The translations under genes were made by a program, and so were the position numbers. Below are positions 45,501-54,214 of a stretch of 64,000 nucleotides of DNA, piece by piece (positions within the stretch are counted from its first letter, which is position 1; each line of letters begins with the position of its first letter). Location: assembly GCF_000001735.4 (NCBI RefSeq), contig NC_003076.8, positions 13,953,835-14,017,834 of the forward strand, in the 5' to 3' direction. The notes beneath the pieces are model-generated. The model had not been told where the DNA came from. It did not search any database and was given only the letters and a program-made list of their open reading frames with translations. This DNA comes from Arabidopsis thaliana. Taxonomy: Eukaryota; Streptophyta; Magnoliopsida; Brassicales; Brassicaceae.

Positions 45501-47582
45501 GAGAGGACAAAGCATATAGACGTGAGGTATCACTTCATAAGGGAGAAGATAGCAGACGGAGAGATTCAGGTTGTTAAGATTTCAACAACATGGAATCCTG
45601 CAGACATCTTCACAAAAACAGTTCCAGTGAGTAAGCTTCAAGAAGCGCTGAAGCTACTCAGGGTCTCAAGTAACTAGGGAGACTACAGATCCGAGATTGG
45701 AAGTCAAGTAACACTAAGAAGATGAGTTCAGTGAACTTTATACCAAGGAGGAGTTTTGTGAGTTTTTGGTCTAAATTCACCAAGTATGAGAAAGACTCTA
45801 TTCGGTATAGAGGGTTCGAAGTTCAAATGAAAAGCAAGGAAGAGATAAGAGTTTCTGGGTCGCTTAGAGGGTTCACTTTATGCGCCAAGTTTGAGAAACA
45901 AAAGGAGATCTCTTCAGCTCTCTCTCATGACATCACTTTGTCGAGTTCGTACAAGCAACAAGAGCAGACAACAAGAATGGTTTCTTCAATCAAGCCGCCT
46001 AAGAGATTGCAGCAATTCAGGCCCGTAATTGCAGCTGGAGCACCTGACTTGTGTAAGGTTCAAGCACGAGCGTGTCGGGTAGCTCTAGATCCTTCTCTTT
46101 GTCTCTTTAAAGGAGTTGGTTGTGTTGTGTTGCTTTGTAAGGTGTGAGAGAAGTTTGTAACAGAGAGAGAAAGTTGTAGAACCCTAAAGGCTCAAGATAA
46201 GAGCAAGTTCTTAGTGGATTTCCGAGAATATCTCGGCGAGACGTAGGGATTCAAGTTTGAATCCTGAACTCGTTAATTCCTGTGTGTTCTTACTTTCAAG
46301 TTCCGCTTTTTACAAACGAGTGAACAACAAAGTGAGTTGAGAGGTCTGAGATTAGACAAAGTACAACTCGAGAACGTTCTAATCCTCACAATACCTAATG
46401 TTATACTTAAAAAAAACATTAAGTGCTTTTGTCCACTTACTAGAATTTGCAAACTTCTGAAAGAAGTTTAGATGTTTTCTACGGCCAACTGCAGAAGGCT
46501 TGCGAGCCATCAAGTGCAAGGCTGTCTCTTTGTTTATATTTGTCCAAAGGGCTAGTACTTTTTTCCTTCCCTCGTTCTCTAACATCTCCAGAGCTACATC
46601 TGTGAATAGACCTCACTAAGAACATGCAACTCGGAAGAAATGAAAAAAAAAAAAAAACAAGAAGAAGAGAAAGGTATTTAAGAGCTGATTATATATTTAC
46701 CATAGATATCAGCTGATATCACAGCATGAAAGAGATTTACAAACTCTTCATCATTGAATTCTCTAAAGCGTGTATTCTTGTAAAGGTATTTAACCATTTC
46801 TCCATGACCGAATAAGGCTGCCATGTGGATTGGAGTCGTTTTTCCACCTCCACGAATCATCGGAAGATCTTTATTCTTCTCGATCAGCATTTTAGCAATC
46901 TCAACGACTCCCGATGCAGCAGCAAAACATAAGGCTGTGTTGCCGTCCACGTTTCGCAAGGCCAAGTCATTTGACTCCAAGCTTCCAAGTAGATTTCTTA
47001 CAAACCCCTCGTGCTTTGCAGCAACAGCGATGTGAAGAACAGTCTCCGATTTACTGGTGATTTTTTGATAGATAATATATTTTTGTTCAATGATTATACC
47101 ATTGGCTGCCTTCCAATCTCCTTTCAGAGCAGCTTGATAGAGTTGGACACCTTTGGCTCGTAATTTATCTGTAAACAAGAAAAAAACCAATGCGAGAAGA
47201 CAATAGATCAAAAGAAAAAATTGAATCAATCAAGAGAGGTTGTACATGAAGTGTTGCATACCATCACATGAAAAGTTTCTTTGAACATTGTGTAGTGGAC
47301 TGTGATGTTTATTAGGACATGACCTACATGTCTCTCCAACTTCCACTATTATATCTCCCTTGGGAGGCTCTTTGGATTTGTTCAGATTGTTCATCTTCGT
47401 TGAAACGTGACTTTCTAAAGTTATATAGACAATACATTAAGTTCTAGTTTGTAGTGAAAAGGTTATGAAAACACTAGGAGTCTAACCATACCTTCAATAT
47501 GTTTCTCTTTGGGCAACACAATGAACAGTTTACACAGCGGATCTCGTGGAAGCCGATCAATGGTCGGTGGTGCAATCGACAT
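39594..47582 (-). CDS. Ankyrin-repeat / PGG membrane protein, split by a Copia insertion in intron 4
   Basis: Six exons join in phase: 47582-47492, 47414-47262, 47168-46701, 46599-46441, 40744-40305 and 40226-39594. They give 647 aa with no internal stop. Exon 3 holds ankyrin repeats (TVLHIAVAAKHEGFVRNLLG, NTALCFAAASGVVEIAKMLI, TPIHMAALFGHGEMVKYLY). Exon 5 continues with more (SLFHIAAINRHEKIF, DNLLHLVARLPP). Exon 6 has the PGG domain (KWMKETATACILVSTLIATV, then FTLPGGND) and three further membrane segments. Family members sit in the plasma membrane, and the best known is ACD6, an immunity regulator. No role can be assigned here. Intron 4 (46440-40745) is 5696 bp, of which 5435 are the Copia element plus its target duplication. 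The element runs antisense to the gene. Without it the intron would be 261 bp. In A. thaliana I recall separate loci AT5G35810 and AT5G35830 flanking AT5G35820, which would be the halves of this gene. Confidence 0.85.
40961..41594 (+). repeat. Left Copia LTR
   Basis: Starts TGTGAGTTTTTGG and ends CTAATCCTCACA. A 129-codon open frame inside it also exists in the right LTR. It has no known domain and is probably chance. Confidence 0.97.
41597..41608 (+). promoter_or_regulatory. Primer-binding site (tRNA-iMet)
   Basis: TGGTATCAGAGC two bases after the LTR is the usual plant Copia site pairing with the 3' end of initiator tRNA-Met. Confidence 0.93.
41649..45677 (+). CDS. Copia gag-pol polyprotein
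   Basis: An open frame of 1342 aa from the ATG at 41649 to the TAG at 45677. Domains in order: gag (about 1-240), the CCHC zinc knuckle CWICGKEGHFKKQC (251-264), protease with DTG at 315-317, GAG-pre-integrase (LWHSRLGHIGAKGLQVL), integrase core with D490, D554 and E590 (D-35-E spacing) and TPQQNGVAERMN, reverse transcriptase with YVDD at 1021-1024, and RNase H (DSDYATDLDRRRSITGF, ALSTTEAEYMAL, CDSQSAIAL). The His pair of the integrase HHCC finger is present. The Cys pair expected between LDKNIMIS and FGAAKH (about residue 472) is missing, as if some 15-20 residues were deleted in frame. This may impair integrase, although the element clearly moved recently. All other catalytic residues look normal. 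Confidence 0.97.
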   Translation: MSSGRAEVEKFDGDGDYILWKEKLLAHMEMLGLLEGLGEEEEAVVEDSTTEISDGGNQDPETATSKLEDKILKEKRGKARSTIILSLGNNVLRKVIKQKTAAGMIKVLDQLFMAKSLPNRIYLKQRLYGYKMSENMTMEENVNDFFKLISDLENVKVVVPDEDQAIVLLMSLPRQFDQLKETLKYCKTTLHLEEITSAIRSKILELGASGKLLKNNSDGLFVQDRGRSETRGKGPNKNKSRSKSKGAGKTCWICGKEGHFKKQCYVWKERNKQGSTSERGEASTVTARVTDAAALVVSRALLGFAEVTPDTWILDTGCSFHMTCRKDWIIDFKETASGKVRMGNDTYSEVKGIGDVRIKNEDGSTILLTDVRYIPEMSKNLISLGTLEDKGCWFESKKGILTIFKNDLTVLTGKKESTLYFLQGTTLAGEANVIDKEKDETSLWHSRLGHIGAKGLQVLVSKGHLDKNIMISFGAAKHVTKDKLDYVHSDLWGSTNVPFSIGKCQYFITFIDDFTRRTWIYFIRTKDEAFSKFVEWKTQIENQQDKKLKILITDNGLEFCNQEFDSFCRKEGVIRHRTCAYTPQQNGVAERMNRTIMNKVRCMLSESGLGKQFWAEAASTAVFLINKSPSSSIEFDIPEEKWTGHPPDYKILKKFGSVAYIHSDQGKLNPRAKKGIFLGYPDGVKRFKVWLLEDRKCVVSRDIVFQENQMYKELQKNDMSEEDKQLTEVERTLIELKNLSADDENQSEGGDNSNQEQASTTRSASKDKQVEETDSDDDCLENYLLARDRIRRQIRAPQRFVEEDDSLVGFALTMTEDGEVYEPETYEEAMRSPECEKWKQATIEEMDSMKKNDTWDVIDKPEGKRVIGCKWIFKRKAGIPGVEPPRYKARLVAKGFSQREGIDYQEIFSPVVKHVSIRYLLSIVVQFDMELEQLDVKTAFLHGNLDEYILMSQPEGYEDEDSTEKVCLLKKSLYGLKQSPRQWNQRFDSFMINSGYQRSKYNPCVYTQQLNDGSYIYLLLYVDDMLIASQNKDQIQKLKESLNREFEMKDLGPARKILGMEITRNREQGILDLSQSEYVAGVLRAFGMDQSKVSQTPLGAHFKLRAANEKTLARDAEYMKLVPYPNAIGSIMYSMIGSRPDLAYPVGVVSRFMSKPSKEHWQDVKWVMRYMKGTQDTCLRFKKDDKFEIRGYCDSDYATDLDRRRSITGFVFTAGGNTISWKSGLQRVVALSTTEAEYMALAEAVKEAIWLRGLAAEMGFEQDAVEVMCDSQSAIALSKNSVHHERTKHIDVRYHFIREKIADGEIQVVKISTTWNPADIFTKTVPVSKLQEALKLLRVSSN
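45744..45756 (+). promoter_or_regulatory. Polypurine tract
   Basis: AAGGAGGAG followed by TTT directly before the right LTR, the expected plus-strand priming site. Confidence 0.85.
45757..46390 (+). repeat. Right Copia LTR
   Basis: Same 634 bases as the left LTR by direct reading, followed by the ATACC duplication. Confidence 0.97.
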
Positions 47583-47599
47583 TTATGGTTATATGGAAC

Positions 47600-49380
47600 T
47601 CGGATGAAAAAGGTAATTGAGCACGCAAGATGATGAAAGCTCTTCAATTAGTTTCTTATCACAAACTGATTAAAACAAATTATGATGGATTGACTTTCCC
47701 TTGTGCTTGTAAAAACAAAAAATATGACAAGTAGGGAAGTCGTTTACTTCGCTTTGTTATCCAACTCTTAAGTCTAAAGTATAGATGCGTGAGCCTGAAA
47801 TTTCCTTGTTATATGCATTTTATAACTTAAATTACGTGTGATTTGAATAAATAAGTTACATTAAAAATATAGCACATTGATTTGAGAAATTAAGTAGCCA
47901 ACATATAGTGTTTGTAAATAACTACAATATAGTGCATGGATACATGAGGAAGCGTGGCAAAATAGAAATAAAAAAGAAAGATTTTTTTTGTGACAAAAAA
48001 ATAAAAGAAAGGTTTTTAATTTTTTTTTTTTTATACTCATGCACATTTTCTTGCAACATATATGTATGTTTAGGAAAATAATTCGAAATTCCAAATCTAT
48101 TTAAAGAAATATATAGTTTTTGCTTCTACATCCGACATAATTCAAATTTCTGAAATTAGAAACAGAATTTTTATATAATCGTGCTTAGTGTTTTTGAAAA
48201 GAAAAATCGTGAATAGTGTTTGTCTACAATAAACACGTAAATGAAATGATATTGAATAAAATGATTTAGTATAAAACGAAGATGAGCGAAGTTATATTAA
48301 ATATAGATTATATTTACAATATCACCTTCGTTTTCTTACTGTCACACAAAAAAGATCACATTCTTTTTCTTTTTCATTAATTTAATTTTTTTTTTGATTA
48401 TTTATGTAGTCCTTTAAATTTCTGTTAAAACAGAAAAAGCATAAATATTTGAGGTTAGTTTCTTGTTACTCAATTTAAAAATACAAGTGTCCATTAAACA
48501 GAAACCCTAGTTATTATTTTTATATATAAAAAGCAATTGTTATTATTTATATATCCCAATACTACATAAATCTAACAAGATCAATTAAGAGTCTTAAGAT
48601 CCTAGCAAATTATTCCAACAGAAACTATTTTTTTTTTTCAAATGTCCAATTTTTTTATGGTGGTGGTGCTGGTGGGTCTAGTTGGAAAATATGAATGAAG
48701 ATGGTGGATCCACTTCGAATAGGAGCAAAATTGTATTAAACATAGATTATACACACAATATTACTGTTGTTTTTAATCGTTGATGTAATTATTAAAAATT
48801 TGTTGGTCAAATATGCAAATTCCCATTAAGTTAATAAACAAACAAATTTGAAGTTATTTTCTTGTTACTCAAATTGTATCAATTCGATTTATAAATATTG
48901 ATGGTCATTTGAACGAAACCATACCGAATTTTTTTGTAAACCATTTGTTATCTATATATACATTTTTGGAGGGGATTTTTGAAGATAATGTTGAAGATTT
49001 GAGCCATAATTCAACAATTAATTTAACTGGGTGGGTTTTACCCTGTTCGGTTTAACTCTGTTCGGATCCTGGATAACATGTTTAATTCTGTTCTGATCTT
49101 GGATAACATTAACTTTTGGAAAAGTTACCTAACAACTAATAATTAAAAACGAAAATTAATGATTTAATTACCAAATTTAATATAAACAATATCTCTAAAC
49201 TAACCATATTTGTTATTTACCTTAACTAATTTCCTAAAATATTTCTTACCTAATTTAAATATAAATGTATAATTCTTCTTTCACTTTTATTTGATTTTAT
49301 ACTTTATTTATTTTGAATTTCTATAAAATATATATAGTTAATAAAATATTATATTTTTTTTTTGCATATGATGTAATTCA
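47600..49380. other. Ankyrin-gene upstream and AT-rich spacer
   Basis: The first few hundred bases should hold the ankyrin-gene promoter. Beyond that the DNA is AT-rich with short A/T runs and no recognised gene. Words such as TTCGGTTTAACTCTGTTCGG at 49050 hint at an old DNA transposon. Confidence 0.4.
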
Positions 49381-49437
49381 ATTTTTTTAAAACGGACATA
49401 TATTATTCAACCTATGAAGAAATAATATGTGTACAAT

Positions 49438-49488
49438 GTCCCACATCGCTTAGAAAAATTGGACAATGGTTCAGACCCATATTATAAA
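49438..49488 (+). promoter_or_regulatory. snRNA-type promoter module, copy 1
   Basis: GTCCCACATCG (49438-49448) matches the plant snRNA upstream sequence element RTCCCACATCG. TATAAA follows at 49483-49488, 34 bases later. That is the Pol II snRNA spacing (about 33-34), not the shorter Pol III one. Similar words also occur at the start of some plant LTR/TRIM elements, so the promoter role is inferred. Confidence 0.5.
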
Positions 49489-49979
49489 AGGACCAAAATG
49501 ATTCTGATTACGAATGAGCAGGAATCTTGATTTATCAGGCGTCCAAAATTAAAATAGTTATCCGATTTACTCGGGTTTTTTATTTTAAAGAATTGAAACT
49601 TTAAAATGTTTCAAGAAATTATAAATATTATAACTTTATCAAAAGTTAAATATTATAATTTTAAAAACTTTTTATAAAGTTTATCTTTAAAAAATGCTTT
49701 AAATATTTATAATTTTAAAACTTATAAAAGTTTTAAAAATTATAAATTGAATTTTACAAGAAATTTAAACATTATAAATTTCTATAAAATATATTAATAC
49801 GAGACGATATATTATAGGAAAAATCTTAAATATAATCAAGGTCGATATTGTATTTTTTTTAAGTTTCAAATTTTATAATATTGAAATTTATAAGAAAATA
49901 AGAAAATTATGTTTAATTTCACGGGACTGGGTTATATGGTAGGACGGGTTTGGGTGGATAATAATTACGGTTGTACAAT

Positions 49980-50030
49980 GTCCCACATCGCTTAAAAAAA
50001 TTGGACAATGGTTCAGAGCCATACTATAAA
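49980..50030 (+). promoter_or_regulatory. snRNA-type promoter module, copy 2
   Basis: The same element (49980-49990) and TATAAA (50025-50030) again lie exactly 34 bases apart. About 120 bases downstream are conserved with copy 1. No known snRNA sequence follows. Confidence 0.5.
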
Positions 50031-50554
50031 AAGGACCAAAATGATTTCGATTACGAATGAGCATGAAACTTGATTTATGAGGTGTCCAAAATTAAAATGG
50101 TTTGTTTACTAGGGTTATTTATTTTAAAAAATTGAAACTTTTAAAAGTTTCAAAAAATTATAAATTAAATTTTACAAGAAATTTAAACAATATAAAAGAT
50201 ATTACTATGGGACGATATACTGCGAGAGAAATCTTAGATATAATACTCAAAATTCAATGATGAAGTTTGGGTCAATATTAATCTTTTTTAAAGTTTCTAA
50301 TTTTATAAATATTTGAATTTATAATAAAATGACCAATTTGTGTTTAATTTCACGGGACATGGTTATATGGTGTGACGGGTTTGAGTGGATTATAACATGG
50401 AATGGTATGCTACGGAAAAAAACCTATAATTAACAATCATAATATAATTATATAATCTTAAACACTAAACAAAATTAACAATATTAAAAAAAACACACTT
50501 AAAACTTTAATTTTTTTAAAACACATTTCGATTCTTTTATAAGATTTCTCTCGC

Positions 50555-51020
50555 AGTACTACCACGGGTGAAATCCTAGAATTGACGGGTTTGAATCGAT
50601 ATTAATATGGGATGGTGTACTACAGGTGATATTTTAGAATTGACTGATTTAGGTTGATAATAATTTGCGATAGAATTAAGAGTAAAATTCTAAAATGATA
50701 AATAAAATATAATTATACAATAAAATACTACCACGGGTAAAATCCTAGAATTGACGGGCTTGATTCGATATTAATATGGGATGGTGTACTACGGGTGAAA
50801 TTTTAGAATTAACTGGTTTGGGTTGATAATAATTTACGATAGAACTAGAAGTAAAATCCTAGAATGACAATCAAGTTATTATTATACAATTAAATACTAC
50901 CACGGGTGAAATCCTAGAATTGACGGGTTTGATTCGATATTAATATGGGATGGTGTACTACGGGTGAAATTCGAGAAACAACAATCAAAATACAATTATA
51001 CAATATTAAGCATTTAACAA
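50555..51020 (+). repeat. 169-bp tandem repeat, nearly three units
   Basis: CTACCACGGGT(G/A)AAATCC recurs with exactly 169-base spacing (CCACGGG at 50562, 50731, 50900). Each is followed by AATTGACGGG and ATATTAATATGGGATGGTGT. Confidence 0.93.
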
Positions 51021-51186
51021 AATAAACAAATACAACTTAAAACTTTAAAATTTGAGTTATAAAATTTCGTCTCGCGGTGAATTATACATTTAAATCAAAC
51101 AATAGCATAAATTTGTTAAATCATTTTCAATTATTTTTTATTTAATGAAAATATAGGCCCGCGGTATACCGCGGATTAAAATCTAG

Positions 51187-53850
51187 TTGTTTATATATCC
51201 TTATACTAAATAAACCAAAAAAATCAGATAAAAGTCTTACAACATCTGCATTAACTATTTTTGGTGGGTGTCTAAATAAATTAATTATAATAAACTTTTT
51301 AACGTTATTTAATTATGAATATCTTTAAAATGTGCAAAAGTGTCTAAAGACACTTATAAATAAATTTGTTTATATCGACAAAAAAAAAAAAAAAATTTGT
51401 TTATAAAAATTCTGAAGACACTCACCTAACATATTAGTCTACCAAAAAGCCGTTTTTTTTCTTTACTAAATATAAAATTTATTGATCAACAAAAATAACT
51501 ATTTACAAAAGAAACAAAAAGTGGAGAAAGAAGAATAGAAGTAGATGCTCATGGGCAGGTTCCAATTTGTGTGAACGATGTGTATCAGTCACAGCGAGGA
51601 GATATGGTTTCTTATTGCTTTCTCAATAATGTGCGTAAGGTGAAGAAGCCAACTATGTTGATGGTGTCGTGTGTCGCCTAAAAGCCCAACCTTATAAGGA
51701 AAAGTAGCGGACAAAATCTCTTGAATGCATGCTTTTCAGTATTTCGCTATTATAGGCTAATTAATGACCGAAACTTTGGTCTTTCATATGTGTCTTATTA
51801 TTATTGAAAAATAATAAAATATGCATTGAAGAGATTTTGGATACAAAGGAGAGATACTTAGAAATTGGATTATTATTATTATTACTTTTAGATTAATATG
51901 TGAATTCTTATTAAATAAAAAGGGTTGTAGAAGCTACAATATTCTTAACACAAAAGATTGTTCATTTCCAAAAAGGATAAAAACAAGAAAAAAATCTACT
52001 AAAAGGAAATATGAGCATAGATGAATATAGTCATACTTTAGCCAAACTCACATAAGGTTTTGAATCCTGTGTGTTTTCTCTTTGCAGGAATTGCATCATG
52101 AATTTTCTGTCTAGAACCTTGAATAAGGCATGAGTATGTGGAATGTTGTTGTGGTACCGATTGTTCTCTCCACCCAAATCGCATAAATGCATGGGTGAGG
52201 TAGAGTCTTAGATGGCTAGCCAAACTGAGAATGCGTTAGTGTGGAAAGTAAAAAATGATTACAGCCCAGTCTTCTTGTTGTTTTAGACCAAATACCTTCA
52301 CTAACTTAATATTGAAGAACAATATGATCTCTAGTTACAAGGAGCAAGCCAATTATGATCTAGTTTCAAGGAATTGGCTAATTATACTTAAAACCCCTAA
52401 AGTCTAATAGGAAAATATTAGATCATGAGGGAAGCTAAACCCTTAAAACTGTGAGCGTTAGTCCAACCACCATGGCCAGTCTTGAGGGAAGCTACTTGAA
52501 ATATTTGTTTGTGGCTCCCATTTTGTTTAACTTTTTTATTACTACGAAACTAAACTTGAATTAATATTGCCATAACTTTTTCATAAGAGGATAGGAAAAT
52601 CTAATATGAACTCTATCAAATTATATGTTTCAAGTAAGAATACTTAAAATGTTTAGCTGAGCTCCATTATTTTTGAAAACAGCTAAAATATTTTTTAGAT
52701 TCTATTAATTAAAATTAATACATAAATGATATGATACAATTGAGAAAATGAAAAACGCCCCCGAATATAATACGTATGTGGCTTCATAATCGTATAGTTG
52801 TAGGATCGACCCAGCACACCACAGCCGTCACTAGTATTTAATAGATTACAAGCAGAAAAAGAAATTTAGGTCTATTTAATTAGTGAAAATAAAAAAATAA
52901 AAATTAAATAAGGCAAATAAAGTTTAGATGTACAACTTGAATCTTTAAACCTTTGACGTATCTAAGATGCAAACAACCAACTTTTCTACCGAAAGTTATA
53001 AGATAATGAGGCCAACATTTTATTTATAGTAATTGAGGTCGCAAGCATGGGATTGGCCCGCTTGTGCTCATGAACGGCTATGCACCTAATCACCTACAAA
53101 ATATCAAAACAGGAAAATCTATGTAAAGTGATCATGGAGATCATAAACTTCCTAGATGCTTACTATGACATTCAGAAACCCACTTGAAATGCTAGGAAAT
53201 GTATTAGTAGACATCAAGAAAATCAGAATTCTATATTTAATAGTCATGTATGGACACATACTCTATTGTGAAAACCAAAGATTTATTAGTGAAAGTTAGC
53301 ATCCAAATAATCCTGATTTGCTTAACTTTCTTAAAAATCCTTAACAGTCTTCAAAATCTACTTTACCCAATAGGCATCCAACTAATCTGAATTATAGTAG
53401 ATTTATCTTATAGTCAGTGTCGTGAGTCGTGACCAGAGTTATAGAAGCTTAATGCAGTCTTAAAAATTGTACTCTTTTCAAAAAACTATTTTCGTATTTA
53501 TAAAGTTATCATCTTGGCTATTTGTGATGGACCGAAGGGATACGATTATTGGGTTTTCATATTTTGGTGTTTCGGTCTTTTCCTTTTTAGTATTGGTTTT
53601 GAGAGTTTTCTTTTTAATTATGTTTAAGTCGGTTTGTATGAGGATCTATATAAGATCCTCTTATAATCAATAAGAAATCAAACCTCCAACAATTAACCTA
53701 ATTCTCTAAGAGAGACTTGGATTAAAAGGAAGGTTTTGCTTCAATATCTATCTTGTTCTACTTCAAATCACGGCTCCAATTACTAGATCTAAGTCAAAGG
53801 CTTTAGCTCATAACACAATGCTATTTGATCTCAGCATTCTTATTTCTCTA
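51187..53850. other. Intergenic region upstream of PHYC, no confident gene
   Basis: A 50-codon open stretch at about 51531-51681 (VDAHGQVPICVNDVYQ then a stop) and a 61-codon minus frame at 52223-52038 look protein-like but match no family I know. They may be gene fragments. The remainder is AT-rich. Confidence 0.35.
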
Positions 53851-53852
53851 AT

Positions 53853-54214
53853 TTCTAAAAGACCAAAATAACGCAAACGGCACGCAGTTTAGCTCTCAAT
53901 ACCCGAGACAACACTTCTCGTAGTCCGTACTTAAACCCGCCACGTAGTTCACTTTATTCAACTTAAAAAAGCATGACGTTTTGGTACATCTATCTTCTTC
54001 TTCCCCCTTCCTCTCTCAGCTTCTCTCCCACCACTAAGGAGGAACGTTCCAAAGATCCCTTTCTCAGAGAATTCCCAGAAAAATCTTCAACAATTGAAAC
54101 CCTAATGGAGAATCATTCGGATCCTTGAATCCTTTGGTTTGTCTCTCACCTCCATTTCTGAAATTTCATTGCTTTGTGATTCTTCTGCAGATTCGTTTTG
54201 AAGAGAAGAAAGAA
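53853..54214 (+). promoter_or_regulatory. PHYC: PHYC promoter-proximal region and 5' leader
   Basis: Support comes from the conserved duplicate 20 kb upstream, which shares this block up to about 54136. It contains a CT-rich stretch (TCTTCTTCTTCCCCCTTCCT) typical of Arabidopsis leaders. The exact transcription start cannot be placed. Confidence 0.6.
54105..54128 (+). promoter_or_regulatory. Upstream reading frame in PHYC leader
   Basis: ATG ... TGA encodes MENHSDP and ends 86 bases before the PHYC start codon. The duplicate fragment at 33703-34217 keeps the same seven residues despite silent changes. It could dampen PHYC translation if the leader mRNA includes it. Confidence 0.6.

Larger units (their letters stand above)
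40961..46390 (+). mobile_element. Full-length Ty1/Copia retrotransposon
   Basis: Two 634-bp LTRs (40961-41594, 45757-46390), each TG...CA, appear identical base for base. A perfect 5-bp target duplication ATACC flanks them (40956-40960 and 46391-46395). A primer-binding site complementary to initiator tRNA-Met follows the left LTR, and a purine tract precedes the right one. One uninterrupted gag-pol frame lies between. Total 5430 bp. Identical LTRs mean a very recent insertion. Confidence 0.98.
49380..51186 (+). mobile_element. Helitron-type repeat array with perfect terminal palindrome
   Basis: Tandem and interspersed copies of the TTTCACGGGACTGGGTTATA / GTAGGACGGGTTTGGGT unit lead to a 3' end with the perfect palindrome CCGCGGTATACCGCGG (51159-51174), then ATTAAAATCTAG and a T. 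This is a textbook Helitron terminus. No Rep/helicase gene. The 5' end is unresolved, so more than one element may be fused here. Confidence 0.72.

Noticed and set aside
50555..51020. CRISPR-like spaced repeats
   Set aside because: The 169-bp units are continuous tandem copies in plant nuclear DNA, without unique spacers or cas genes.
51531..51681. Peptide VDAHGQVPICVNDVYQ... as part of a real gene
   Set aside because: It is only 50 codons, with a stop on each side and no neighbouring exon or recognised family.
54125..54214. Extended PHYC N-terminus upstream of MSSNTS
   Set aside because: The frame is open but contains no ATG, overlaps the upstream reading frame and is not part of known PHYC.
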